Source: JALZKA01 sp963753385 (lineage in GTDB: Bacteria > Actinomycetota > Thermoleophilia > Solirubrobacterales > 70-9). Taken from it: DNA of 64,000 nt. The position numbers were made by a program, and so were the translations under genes. The stretch lies in contig CAVWCC010000008.1 of the NCBI GenBank assembly GCA_963753385.1, positions 372,001-436,000 on the forward strand, written 5' to 3'. Below, one piece after another: positions 53,907 through 62,822 of this stretch (within the stretch, counting starts at the first letter, position 1; every line of letters starts with the position of its first letter). The notes under the pieces were generated by a model. That model searched no databases, was not told where the DNA came from, and worked only from the letters and a program-made list of their open reading frames with translations.

Positions 53907-56300
53907 TTGCCGCTGTGGCTTCGCGCCCGCTCTGAGCTGCGAACGCGGCTGCGGAGCTGGGTCGTGCTAGCCGTCCTCGCCGGCCTCGTCGGAGGCATGG
54001 CGATTGCTGCGGCGGCCGGCGCTCGCCGTACCGAAACCGCGGTGCCGCGGTCGGTCGCCGAGTCGAACTTCAGCGACAACAAGCTGCAGCAGTTCGGCCC
54101 GCCGACTCTCGACTTCGAGGAGGTCGCGCGCCTGCCGCAGGTCGCCGACACCTACCGCGCCGACAACCTCCTGTTCACCGGCCAGACCGATACCGGGATT
54201 CCGCTTGATGTCGGCGCAGCGGGCCTCATCGCCAGCCCCGACCCGACGGTCGGGGTGTCGCGGAGCGCTCCCGAGATCGTGCACGGCCGCCAGGCCGACC
54301 CCGCAGCGATCAACGAGGCGGTCCCGGACGAGGAGGCCGCGGAGCTGCTCGAGCTGGATGTGGGCGACACGTTCACGGCGAGGTTCGTGGCGCCTGAGCA
54401 GGCCGAGAAGTTCTTCGCCTACAGCGGCGAGGACACGGAATTCCCGGCTCAGGGGCCGGAGGTCACGTTCACCGTCGTCGGTATCTCCGCCGTCTTTCCT
54501 TCGATCTCCACGAACTATCCCGAGACCCAGCTGACCTCCGCCTTCCACCGCGAGCTGGCGGATGAGGTCGCGACGATCCCCCTGCTCGCCGTCTACCTGG
54601 AGGGCGGCAGTGCCGGCGGCGCCGAGTTCGAAAAGGAGGTCGAGCAGCTGGCGGGAGGCGGGGACATCGGGTTTCGCGGAGAGGCCGAGTTCGTCGATCA
54701 GGTGCAGCGCGGCGTTCAAGTACAGGCAGGCGCGCTCTGGGTGCTCTCGGCGCTGGCGGCGATCGTTGCTCTTCTGCTCGTCGCTCAGGGGCTCGCGCGG
54801 CAGACGTTCGAGGAGTCGGGCGACTTCCCCACGCTCCGCGCGATCGGGATGACGAAGCGGCAACTGCTGGCGCTCGCGCTGATCCGCGCGACGGCTATCG
54901 GCCTCGTCGGCGCGCTGCTGGCGGTGGCGCTCGCCGTCGCGCTCTCCCCGCTCGCTCCAATCGGCAGCCTCGCGCGCAAGGCAGAGCCCGACCCAGGCGT
55001 GTCGCTCGATGCCCTCGTCATGGTGGGCGGCGCGCTGATGCTGTTCGCGGTCGTCGTCGTGGCGGCGGCCATAGTCGCGTGGCACGCCATCCGGCAGATC
55101 GGCGACTCCGCAAGTGGCCCACGGGCGGCTTCGCGAGCCTCTCCAATAGCTGAGCGACTCGGTCGGGCGGGGGCGTCTCCGACCGCGGTCAGCGGGATCC
55201 GCATGGCGCTGGAACCCGGCCGCGGCTCCACCGCCGTCCCGACGCGGACGACCATCGCCGGCGCCGTGATCGCGATCGCGGCGATCGCGACCGCGCTCAC
55301 GTTCGCCGCGAGCCTCGATCGCCTCCTCGATACCCCTCGCCTTTACGGACAGACCTGGGACGTTCACGGGGGTGACGACTTCAGTTCAGACGTCGCCGAC
55401 GAGATCTATCCGGTGATGCGGGAGAACGAGTTCGTGGCGGCGTTCGCCGGCGGGACCTTCGACGAGGCCTCGGTGGAGGGCGACCGTGTGGGGCTGCTGG
55501 CGCTGGAGCAGGTGCAGGGGACGATCGGTCCCGCGCTCGTCGATGGCAGGGCGCCGACCGCGGACGACGAGGTGCTGGTCGATCCCCAGACGCTTGCGGA
55601 TGCCGGGGGCGCCATCGGCGACGAGGTCACGGTCGAGGTTGGCAAGCGCTCAGTCCAGATGGAGGTCGTCGGAACGGGAGTGGTGACCGACGTCGAAGGG
55701 GCGCAAGCCCTGCTGGGCCACGGTGCGATGCTGACCTTCGACGGCTACCGGCGCCTGGACCCCGAGGCGCCGCGGAACTTCTTCTTCGCGCGGTTCAAGC
55801 CCGGCGCCGACCAAGCGGAAGCGGTGGCGAGCTTGAGGCGGCGGTTCGGCGTGACCAGCACCGGGGCCAAGCCCGTCGACGTGGCCAACTTCGGCCGGGT
55901 GCAGGCGGTGCCGATCGTGACCGGCGCTCTCCTGCTCCTGATTGCGATCGCAACGCTCTTTCATACGCTCGTCAGCTCGATCCGAAGGCGGCGGCGCGAT
56001 TTCGCGATCCTCAAGGTCCTGGGCTTCGAGCGCGGGCAGATCTCGCAGGTGGTCGCCTGGCAGGCGACGACCGTGGTCGCGATCGCGGTCCTGATTGGCG
56101 TGCCAGTCGGGATCGCGGCGGGGCGCTGGGGCTGGACGATCTTCGCCGAGGAGATCGGTGTGATTCCGGATTCGGTCGTTCCCCTCGTGCCGATGCTCGT
56201 CCTGATCCCCGCCGCCCTGGTGATCGCCAACCTGATCGCGGCGCCGCCGGCTGCAATCGCCGCGCGCACGCCGCCCGCCTTGGTCTTGAGGACCGAGTAA
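53907..56300 (+). CDS. Double FtsX-domain ABC permease
   Basis: The 797-residue protein starts at TTG with a membrane helix (SWVVLAVLAGLVGGMAIAAA). A ~250-residue extracellular domain follows, then three helices of a first FtsX unit (LSALAAIVALLLVAQGLA; DFPTLRAIGMTKRQLLALAL). A second helix-plus-extracellular unit (IAGAVIAIAAIATALTFAAS) comes next, and a C-terminal FtsX unit (DFAILKVLGFERGQISQVVA). This is the large 'FtsX twice' layout of actinobacterial and firmicute exporters. The permease overlaps the kinase start by 1 bp, so transport and signalling are coupled. Confidence 0.9.
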   Translation: MPLWLRARSELRTRLRSWVVLAVLAGLVGGMAIAAAAGARRTETAVPRSVAESNFSDNKLQQFGPPTLDFEEVARLPQVADTYRADNLLFTGQTDTGIPLDVGAAGLIASPDPTVGVSRSAPEIVHGRQADPAAINEAVPDEEAAELLELDVGDTFTARFVAPEQAEKFFAYSGEDTEFPAQGPEVTFTVVGISAVFPSISTNYPETQLTSAFHRELADEVATIPLLAVYLEGGSAGGAEFEKEVEQLAGGGDIGFRGEAEFVDQVQRGVQVQAGALWVLSALAAIVALLLVAQGLARQTFEESGDFPTLRAIGMTKRQLLALALIRATAIGLVGALLAVALAVALSPLAPIGSLARKAEPDPGVSLDALVMVGGALMLFAVVVVAAAIVAWHAIRQIGDSASGPRAASRASPIAERLGRAGASPTAVSGIRMALEPGRGSTAVPTRTTIAGAVIAIAAIATALTFAASLDRLLDTPRLYGQTWDVHGGDDFSSDVADEIYPVMRENEFVAAFAGGTFDEASVEGDRVGLLALEQVQGTIGPALVDGRAPTADDEVLVDPQTLADAGGAIGDEVTVEVGKRSVQMEVVGTGVVTDVEGAQALLGHGAMLTFDGYRRLDPEAPRNFFFARFKPGADQAEAVASLRRRFGVTSTGAKPVDVANFGRVQAVPIVTGALLLLIAIATLFHTLVSSIRRRRRDFAILKVLGFERGQISQVVAWQATTVVAIAVLIGVPVGIAAGRWGWTIFAEEIGVIPDSVVPLVPMLVLIPAALVIANLIAAPPAAIAARTPPALVLRTE

Positions 56301-57670
56301 TGCTGCCGCGGAGCACGCTCGACCGGGTTCTGGTGCGTGCGATCGAGCTTGCGGGCCTCATTGGTTTGGTCGTGCTGGTGTTTCTCGCGATTGTCCTAGG
56401 CCTCGGGCGCGTGCCGACCGAGGACGAGCGGACGCTGCTGCTGTTCTCTCTGCTCGCCGCGGTATTCGCTGCGCTCCTCTACGTGCCGGCGCGGCGGCGG
56501 ATATCGGCCTTTGCGAACCGGGTGGTCCAGGGCGAGCAGCGAGCGCCGGAGGAGGCGCTGCGCACCTTCGGCGACCGGCTTACCCGCGCGGTGCCGATGG
56601 ACGAATTGCTCCTGCAGCTGGCCGAGTCCCTGCGGAGGAGCCTCGGGCTGGAGGCCGCCGAGGTCTGGGCGGGCAGCGACGGCAGGTTCGAGCGTGTGGC
56701 CTCGGATCCCGATCGAGGCGAGGGCGGAATCTCGCTCAGCCGCCAGGAGTTGTCCGTCGTGGCCGGCGCCGCCGTGTCCGGCAACGCCTGGGTCGAGGTG
56801 TGGCTTCCCGAGTTCGTTTCGGGCCGCGAGAGCAGCGCGCTGCGGGTGGCCCCGATCTCCTACGGCGGTGAGCTCCTGGGCATGATCGTCGCCGAGCGGT
56901 CCGCCGGCGCGGAGGCGTTCGGCGATGACGACGACCGGGTGCTCACTGAGCTCGCCCGTCGGGTGGGAGTCGCGCTGCGAAACGTTCGCCTGGATTCGGC
57001 CCTTCAGGCATCGCTGGACGAGCTCCGCCGCCAGGCGGACGAGCTGCGCGCGTCGCGGACCCGGATCGTCGCCGCGACCGACTCGGAGCGCCGCCGGATC
57101 GAGCGTGACCTACACGACGGGGCCCAGCAGCGGCTCGTCTCGCTGGCCGTGAAGCTGCGGCTCGCCCAGGAGCTGAGCGAGTCCGACCCCGCCGGCGCGG
57201 AGCGGATGCTCGAGGAGCTCACCGCCAGCCTCGAGGCGGCGATCCAGGAGCTTCGCGAGTTCGCGCACGGCATCTACCCGCCGCTGCTCATGGATCGCGG
57301 CCTCGGGGAGGCGCTCTCCGCCGCCGCCGCGCGGGCGCCGCTTCCCACTCGTGTTGACGCCGACGGTATAGGCCGCTATCCGCAGGACATCGAGGCCGCC
57401 GTCTATTTCTGCTGCCTCGAGGCGCTGCAGAACGCGGGCAAGTACGCGGGCGAGGGCGCCTCGGTCACGGTGCAGATGCGCGAGGACGAGGGCGCGCTCA
57501 TGTTCGCGGTGATCGATGACGGGCGCGGCTTCGACGTCGAAGAGCGGCACGGCGGGACCGGCTTCATCAACATGACCGATCGCCTCGGAGCGATCGGAGG
57601 CAGCCTACGGGTGGAGTCCACCGCGGGAGCGGGGGCGAAGGTGTCGGGTTTCGTGCCGCTGTCCGATTAG
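56300..57670 (+). CDS. NarL-type sensor histidine kinase with GAF domain
   Basis: A 456-residue sensor: two helices (LAGLIGLVVLVFLAIVLGLG; LLLFSLLAAVFAALLYVP), a GAF-like domain (about residues 105-230), a short coiled coil (SLDELRRQADELRASRT), and HisKA_3 dimerisation with the phospho-acceptor His272 in ERDLHDGAQQRLVS. An HATPase domain follows with EALQNAGKYA, VIDDGRGFD and GTGFINMTDRL. HisKA_3 kinases partner with LuxR-type regulators, one of which is encoded at 58154-58822. The two helices leave almost no outside loop, so the signal may come from the FtsX permease or from inside. Confidence 0.94.
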   Translation: MLPRSTLDRVLVRAIELAGLIGLVVLVFLAIVLGLGRVPTEDERTLLLFSLLAAVFAALLYVPARRRISAFANRVVQGEQRAPEEALRTFGDRLTRAVPMDELLLQLAESLRRSLGLEAAEVWAGSDGRFERVASDPDRGEGGISLSRQELSVVAGAAVSGNAWVEVWLPEFVSGRESSALRVAPISYGGELLGMIVAERSAGAEAFGDDDDRVLTELARRVGVALRNVRLDSALQASLDELRRQADELRASRTRIVAATDSERRRIERDLHDGAQQRLVSLAVKLRLAQELSESDPAGAERMLEELTASLEAAIQELREFAHGIYPPLLMDRGLGEALSAAAARAPLPTRVDADGIGRYPQDIEAAVYFCCLEALQNAGKYAGEGASVTVQMREDEGALMFAVIDDGRGFDVEERHGGTGFINMTDRLGAIGGSLRVESTAGAGAKVSGFVPLSD

Positions 57671-58065
57671 ATGGACGCGGACTTTCCGGGCGCCACGCGC
57701 CACCCGGTTCCCCGCCTCGCCCACAACTCGGACAGCACCTGCGGCCCGAACTGCTCCTTGTGGATGTAGGCGGCGGCGCCTGACGATCTGGCATCGGCCG
57801 GAAGGTCCGTCACCCGGTAGGTGGAGACGAGGAAGGTGACCGTGCCGGGGCACAGCTCACTGATGCGCTTAGCCACCTGGATGCCGTCGATTCCGCCCAG
57901 CTTGATGTCCATTACAACGAGATCGGGCGAGAGCGAGATGACTCTTTTGAGCGCGAGCCGAGCCGAGTCCACCTCACCGACCACCTCGAAACCCGCGGTC
58001 GCCCCGATGACCGCGCGCGCCGCCTCCCGAAAGTGCTCCTGGTCGTCGGCGATCAGGACACTCAC
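57667..58065 (-). CDS. Receiver-only response regulator
   Basis: A response-regulator receiver domain without a DNA-binding domain: VSVLIADDQEHFREAARAVI (acidic pocket), phospho-acceptor Asp in LVVMDIKLGGIDG, and a Lys in AAYIHKEQFG. About 132 residues from GTG 58065; a longer start at GTG 58125 adds 20 residues. It converges on the kinase gene with a 4-bp stop overlap and lies 3' of the LuxR-type regulator on the same strand. It may be a phosphate sink or act by protein contact. Confidence 0.85.
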   Translation of the reverse strand: MSVLIADDQEHFREAARAVIGATAGFEVVGEVDSARLALKRVISLSPDLVVMDIKLGGIDGIQVAKRISELCPGTVTFLVSTYRVTDLPADARSSGAAAYIHKEQFGPQVLSELWARRGTGWRVAPGKSASI

Positions 58066-58153
58066 CGCTTTGTTGCCTTGGTCGGGCACGAGATAATCGT
58101 CCCAAAGGAGCGGGCGCTTGCCCACCGTGCGAGGACCCGTCTTGTTGGTGGTG

Positions 58154-58822
58154 CTATCCCGCCTGCTCCGACAGGTAGAGCAGCACGGCCTTGACGCGCC
58201 GGTGAACGTCGTCCTCGAAAGCGACTCCGAGCTTGGAGAAGATCTGGTTGATGTGCTTCTGAACCGCCTTCTCGGTCACGACGAGTGACTCGGCGATCGC
58301 GGCGTTGTTCTTGCCCTGCGCCATCTCGGCCAGGACCTCGCGCTCTCGCGGGGTCAGGGTCGACAGCGGTGAATCGGGGTCCTCAGTGGTCGCTTTGACA
58401 AGGGCGTCGACGACCTGGGGGTCCACGACGGACCCGCCGGCGGCCACCTCGCCGATCGCGTCGCCAAGCTGCTCGGGGTGTGAGACCCGCTCCTTCAGTA
58501 GGTAGCCGCGTCTTGCGGAGCCCTCCTCCAGCAGAGCCAGGGCATACGCCGGCGCTGAGAACTGGCTCAGCACGACGACGCCCATCTCCGGGTGGTTCTC
58601 GCGTGCGTATTCGGCCGCGCGTATCCCCTCTTCCCTGCCTTCAGGCGGCATCCGGATGTCGGTCAGAACGACATCGGGGACGTGAGCGTCGATCGCCTCG
58701 ATCAGCGACGGGAGGTCCTCGCACGAGGCGACGAGCTCGATGTCGTCCCTCGACTCCAGGAGCTGCGTGACGGCCTCGCGGATCAGGTAGCTGTCGTCGG
58801 CAACAACGACGCGGATCGTCAT
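58154..58822 (-). CDS. LuxR/NarL-type response regulator
   Basis: A 222-residue regulator: receiver (TIRVVVADDSYLIREAVTQL, phospho-Asp in VVLTDIRMPPEG, Lys in YLLKERVSHPEQLG) and a GerE helix-turn-helix (STLTPREREVLAEMAQGKNN; AVQKHINQIFSKLG). It is the likely output partner of the kinase at 56300. ATG 58822 is chosen because TATGCT lies 7 nt upstream; that box contains the other candidate ATG at 58834. The 48-bp repeat lies just upstream. Confidence 0.95.
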   Translation of the reverse strand: MTIRVVVADDSYLIREAVTQLLESRDDIELVASCEDLPSLIEAIDAHVPDVVLTDIRMPPEGREEGIRAAEYARENHPEMGVVVLSQFSAPAYALALLEEGSARRGYLLKERVSHPEQLGDAIGEVAAGGSVVDPQVVDALVKATTEDPDSPLSTLTPREREVLAEMAQGKNNAAIAESLVVTEKAVQKHINQIFSKLGVAFEDDVHRRVKAVLLYLSEQAG

Positions 58823-58829
58823 GCCGCTG

Positions 58830-58835
58830 AGCATA
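58830..58835 (-). promoter_or_regulatory. -10 box for the response regulator pair
   Basis: TATGCT on the minus strand, 7 nt before ATG 58822. Confidence 0.5.
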
Positions 58836-58861
58836 TGCCGCCTACGCGGGTGTCAGCGGTG

Positions 58862-58910
58862 CGCTCGGGTTGGGGTTTCCGCACCACCCCCGGACACGTC
58901 CTCGCATCCT
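58862..58910 (-). repeat. 48-bp repeat, right copy (inverted)
   Basis: The reverse complement matches 53075-53122 with four substitutions and a one-base indel; similarity continues weakly for another ~18 bp toward the response regulator. Relative to the downstream gene it has the same orientation as the left copy. Confidence 0.8.
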
Positions 58911-58960
58911 TGTGCGCGGGCAGCGCCGCGCGGATGATCGACCCCATGAACTGGAGTCCC

Positions 58961-59185
58961 ATGAAAGCGACAAGAACCCTTGCGATGGCACTCACTGCGC
59001 TCGCTGCGTCTGCGGTTCAGGTGTTCGGAGCCTGTGGCGATGACGACGAGGAGGCCACCGGCGGCGAGACCGGCGGCGAAACGACCGCGCTCACCAAGGC
59101 CGCCTACATCGAGCCGTACGCGGAGTTCGAGAGGCTCGCGGGGCAGTTCGGCATCGAAGGCCACTGCTCGGAAGCGGGCCGGTAG
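58961..59185 (+). pseudogene. Truncated lipoprotein remnant
   Basis: A 74-residue frame starting MKATRTLAMALTALAASAVQ, with a Cys in VFGACGDDDEEATGG like the lipobox and acidic linker of this organism's lipoproteins. After TKAAYIEPYAEFERLAGQFG it stops abruptly at 59185. The start resembles the first part of larger substrate-binding lipoproteins, so this is probably a 3'-truncated copy; it could also be a genuine small lipoprotein. Confidence 0.5.
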
Positions 59186-59266
59186 CCACGGGCCAGGCCG
59201 TCGGTGGCCGCACCAGCCCGTCCATCCCAACGTCCAACCAACCTCAGTCCAACCCGAAAGGAACCC

Positions 59267-59563
59267 ATGGAAGAAACAGTCCAACACTCACCCATCGACA
59301 CCACGCCGCAACGCTCGCGGCCAGGTCTAGCGCTAGTGCTCGCCCTGCTGGCGGTTCCAGGATCGACGGTCGCCTGGAGCCTCCCAGCCGGAGGGCTCTG
59401 GATCGGGCTGCCGCTGGCGGTGGCCGCAATCGTGCTCGGCGTCCGCGCTCGGCGCGAGCTGAGTGACGAGGGCGGATCCCGGATGGCGACGGCCGCGATC
59501 GTCATCAGCGCGCTGGCGATCGGCCAGATGGCTGCCTGGTTCATCGTCGAGGCGGTGTCCTGA
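59267..59563 (+). CDS. Small two/three-helix membrane protein
   Basis: A 98-residue protein with hydrophobic helices (GLALVLALLAVPGSTVAWSL; IGLPLAVAAIVLGVRA; ATAAIVISALAIGQMAAWFI). The layout (helix, RARREL linker, Gly/Ser loop, helix) resembles DUF4190-type proteins. AAAGGA (59257-59262) precedes ATG 59267 by 4 nt. Its stop overlaps the next start (TGATG), beginning a run of co-translated secreted proteins. Confidence 0.7.
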   Translation: MEETVQHSPIDTTPQRSRPGLALVLALLAVPGSTVAWSLPAGGLWIGLPLAVAAIVLGVRARRELSDEGGSRMATAAIVISALAIGQMAAWFIVEAVS

Positions 59564-60228
59564 TGCACCGGGTCGGCGCCCAACGCGTTCGTGGTCTCGG
59601 TCTCGTCGCCTGCTTGGCCGCGGTCTCGCTCACCGTTGGCGTAGGTAGCGCGTCGGCGTCACGGATCGACCCGCCCGGTCATCCCGACGGCAACCACTGC
59701 GTGAACGCCTTCGGCGTCGATCTCAACGAGCTCTACGGGATCTCGGACCAGTTTCGGATGCGCGAGTGCCAGGTGCTCAGCGCGGGCGAGCACTGGACCC
59801 GGCCGCTCTGGTGGGTCACGAACTTCGGCGTGGAGAGCGTCTATCCAGCCGGTTACGCCCCGTCTCGCCCGGAGCCGAGCGACGACTTCCTGGCGAAGGT
59901 GGTCACGTTGAACGTGGTCATCGACCCCGGCACGCCCAGGGAGAGGACGCACGTTTTCGACGCCCGCGCGATCGCGCGCACCGACATCGACGTCGAGGAA
60001 ATCGAGCCAGGCTCGGCCGGGGGAGTCCACTATCCGATGACGACGCTTTTGCCGCGTCTTCGTTCTTTGAGCGTGGGCGATCACTTCGCAGAGACATCGC
60101 TGGTTCTCAGCGACGAGCACTGCGACGGGTTCAGCGCTGACCGGGAGCTCAACTGCCTGCCTGCGGGCGAAACCCTGTTCTTCCCCCACCCGGTCACGGT
60201 CACGACGCCCGAGCAGGGGCAACGATGA
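59563..60228 (+). CDS. Secreted protein of unknown function
   Basis: A 221-residue protein with a signal peptide (GLGLVACLAAVSLTVGVGSA, then SAS). The mature domain contains four Cys (NHCVNAFG, RECQVLSA, EHCDGFSA, LNCLPAGE), compatible with two disulfides. Trp-rich segment HWTRPLWWVTNFG. No known domain recognised. ATG overlaps the upstream stop by one base and the end overlaps the next start by 4 bp. Confidence 0.7.
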   Translation: MHRVGAQRVRGLGLVACLAAVSLTVGVGSASASRIDPPGHPDGNHCVNAFGVDLNELYGISDQFRMRECQVLSAGEHWTRPLWWVTNFGVESVYPAGYAPSRPEPSDDFLAKVVTLNVVIDPGTPRERTHVFDARAIARTDIDVEEIEPGSAGGVHYPMTTLLPRLRSLSVGDHFAETSLVLSDEHCDGFSADRELNCLPAGETLFFPHPVTVTTPEQGQR

Positions 60229-61109
60229 TCAGAAGGTTGCAATCGGTCGTGATCGTCTCAATCGCGGCGACGTCTCTCCTCACCGCGAGCTGTGGTTCTA
60301 ACGACTCTGCCGATAGCAACGCCGAGACATCCGCGAGCCAGACCGAGACCGATAGCAGTGCGCCGGCCCTCGACCGCGTGGTGAACGTCGACGGCGACCG
60401 CGGGCTCTACGTCAGGTGCAGCGGCACCGGATCGCCGACGGTCGTCATGGAGGGCGGCGACGGCGACACCAGCGACTCCTACTTCTTCGCCGAGGAAGAG
60501 CTGTCCAAGGTGACCCGTACGTGTGTCTATGACCGCGCCAACCTCGGCCAGAGCGATCCCGCGCCCGGGGCCCGAGGCCTGGAGGACCTCACCGGCGACC
60601 TCGAGGCCCTGCTCGACTCGGCTGAGATTCCCGGCCCCTACGTCCTTGTCGGCACCTCCGGCGGTGGCTTCATCACGGCGGGCTACGCCGTGGAGCACCA
60701 CGACGACGTCGCCGGCATGGTGTTCGTGGATACCGGCGCGCCATTCGAGAACCCGCCTCGACCGATCGTCGAGGAGACCGACCCCGACCACCCCTCGAAC
60801 GTCGAGAAGCGCGACTTCCTCCAGGTGGAGCGGGACGCATGGGCCGCGCGCAAGCGGATCGGAGACGTTCCGGTGAAGGTGATCACGGTCAAGTTTTCGG
60901 AGGAGGCGATCGCCGAGTCGCCGTTCCCGCAGGAGCAGAAGCTGATGCGAGAGAACGTCGATCGGCAGAAGGGCTGGCTCGTGCTCAGCCCGAGCGCGGA
61001 GCAGGTCGTCGTCAGGACGGGCCACGCGGTCGAAGAAGAAGATCCACAGATCGTCATCGACTCGATCCTCGAGGTCGTGGAAACAGCCAGAGAAGGAGAT
61101 CCCAAGTGA
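60225..61109 (+). CDS. Alpha/beta-hydrolase lipoprotein
   Basis: A 294-residue lipoprotein: lipobox LLTASC, Ser/Thr/Asp-rich linker, then an alpha/beta-hydrolase. It shows LYVRCSGTGSPTVVMEGG, TCVYDRANLGQSDPAPGARG, the nucleophile elbow LVGTSGGGF and GMVFVDTGAP, with a late His in VRTGHAVEEEDPQIV that can complete the triad. It is likely an esterase or lipase-like enzyme outside the membrane. The stop overlaps the next GTG start by 4 bp. Confidence 0.85.
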   Translation: MIRRLQSVVIVSIAATSLLTASCGSNDSADSNAETSASQTETDSSAPALDRVVNVDGDRGLYVRCSGTGSPTVVMEGGDGDTSDSYFFAEEELSKVTRTCVYDRANLGQSDPAPGARGLEDLTGDLEALLDSAEIPGPYVLVGTSGGGFITAGYAVEHHDDVAGMVFVDTGAPFENPPRPIVEETDPDHPSNVEKRDFLQVERDAWAARKRIGDVPVKVITVKFSEEAIAESPFPQEQKLMRENVDRQKGWLVLSPSAEQVVVRTGHAVEEEDPQIVIDSILEVVETAREGDPK

Positions 61110-62237
61110 AGCCCAGCAAGAGCATTCGAGGGCTCCTGATCACGTCGATCCGCCCTCGCCGCGGCGATGTGCTTCGGCGTCGGCCAGGCGCAGGCGAACC
61201 ACGTTGCCTGCGGCGACACGATCACAGCCGACACCACGCTCGACAGCGACCTCCTCGACTGCCCGAACAACGGCATCGTGATCGGTGCCGATGACATTAC
61301 CCTCGATCTGAACGGCCATCGGATTGACGGCGACGGGACCGAGTTCGCGGGCTGCTCCAAAGGCGAGATCTGCGACGTTGGGGTGGCCAACGACGGCCAA
61401 GCTGGGGTGATCGTGCGCGACGGCTCCGTGCGCGAGTTCGGGGTCGGCGTGCTGGTTGGAGGCGCCCGAAAGAACCACGTTGTGAAGATCTCCTCCTCGA
61501 GGCACACATTCTTCGGTGCAGTGTTAGGCGACTCGTCCCGAAGCGTGATCCGCGGCGGCTCGTTCAGCCGCAACATTGCGCCCGAGGGAGATGGGATCGG
61601 ATTGTTCGGCTCCGACCACATTCGGATCGTTCGCAACAAGATCCGACGCAACCCAGGGCCCGGGATTCACGTCGAGGATTCCACCGGGAACCTGATCAAG
61701 GGGAACCGGTTCGCGCGCAACGGGCCCGGACTTCCGATCGAGGCGGACCGCAATCGGGTGCTACACAACCGCTTCGCTCGAGACGAAGGAATCATCGTCC
61801 TCGGCAGCCGCAACGTGGTCGCCCGCAACCGCCTCAAAACCTCGGCGGCATCGCCGTCGAGAAGGGGCGCGGCAACCTGGTCGCCCGCAACGTCGTCGTT
61901 CGCCCCCGCGGGACAGGCATCACGCTCGGCCTCGCACATCCTCCCATCGGCGGGGTCGACAACGTCGTCCGCCGGAATCGGGTCAGGGGAGCGGGCCGCG
62001 ATGGGTTCTGATGTTGCCGCGAAGGACGGCGACAGCCTGCTCAGACGCAACACTGCCATCGGTGCCCGAGGCGACGGCTTCGACGTCAACAGTCGCTCGG
62101 CCACGCTGACGCGCAACCAAGCGGCGCACAACGGTGGTCTGGGGATCGAAGCGGTTGCCGGGGTGATCGATGGCGGCGGGAACAGGGCGCACGCCAACGG
62201 CGACCCTTTGCAATGTACGAACGTTTTCTGTGGATAG
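61106..62237 (+). pseudogene. Secreted right-handed beta-helix (NosD-like) protein with three frameshifts
   Basis: GTG 61106 has AAGGAG 7 nt upstream and opens a signal peptide (KPSKSIRGLLITSI). It continues only after a one-base slip near 61150 as ALAAAMCFGVGQAQANHVAC. The body is a parallel beta-helix (ITLDLNGHRIDGDG; DHIRIVRNKIRRNPGPGIHV; NLIKGNRFARNG). At an A-run near 61836-61839 one A is missing and the helix repeats move to another frame (NLGGIAVEKGRGNLVARNVV). Near 62008 an extra T restores the first frame (DVAAKDGDSLLRRN). All three parts clearly belong together, so the gene is either a pseudogene or carries sequencing errors. Intact members bind or degrade polysaccharides. Confidence 0.75.
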
Positions 62238-62249
62238 GGAGGAACCGAG

Positions 62250-62819
62250 ATGACACACTCACGCAAGCTCGTCGCGATGGTCGCCTGCTGCATCGCGGCT
62301 CCAGCCGCGCTCGTAGGCCCCGCTTCGGCCGGTCAGATTTTCCACGAGAGCTTCCACGAGGAGGGAGCGATCGTCATTCAGAACTTCTGCGGTGTCACCG
62401 GTCTGACCGTGAGGGATGAGGCCGTCACAGACGTAAGGGTCAGTGCGGTGTCGCAGGGCCCCGACCAGCTCCCCCATTTTCGCGACCACGTCAGGCAGAC
62501 CGTCGTCTGGACGAACCTCGCCAACCGCGAGGCCGTCTCGTCCGACTTGACGACCAACGGGAACGACCTCAAGGTGACCGACAACGGCGATGGGACCTTG
62601 ACGGTCCTCGTGCAGCTGAAGGGCAACGCCACGCTCTCCGCGGATGGCAAGGCGATCGGGAAGGACACCGGCCAGGTCAGATTCGAGCTCCTGATCGACC
62701 ACGGCGGCACGCCGAGCGATCCATCCGACGACGAGTTCATCGCCGAGCTTGGAACCGTCAAGCAACCGACGGGCCGAAACGGCGACTTCTGCGGGACCGT
62801 CGTCCCGGCGCTCACTTGA
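62250..62819 (+). CDS. Secreted protein of unknown function
   Basis: A 189-residue protein with a signal peptide (KLVAMVACCIAAPAALVGPA, then SA) and a beta-sandwich-like mature part (VWTNLANREAVSSDLTTNGN; VTDNGDGTLTVLVQLKG; VRFELLIDHGGTPSDPSDD). There are two mature Cys (NFCGVTGL, GDFCGTVV) at the ends. No family recognised; related-looking proteins occur widely as secreted proteins in this group. GGGAGGAA precedes the ATG. Confidence 0.72.
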   Translation: MTHSRKLVAMVACCIAAPAALVGPASAGQIFHESFHEEGAIVIQNFCGVTGLTVRDEAVTDVRVSAVSQGPDQLPHFRDHVRQTVVWTNLANREAVSSDLTTNGNDLKVTDNGDGTLTVLVQLKGNATLSADGKAIGKDTGQVRFELLIDHGGTPSDPSDDEFIAELGTVKQPTGRNGDFCGTVVPALT

Positions 62820-62822
62820 TTG

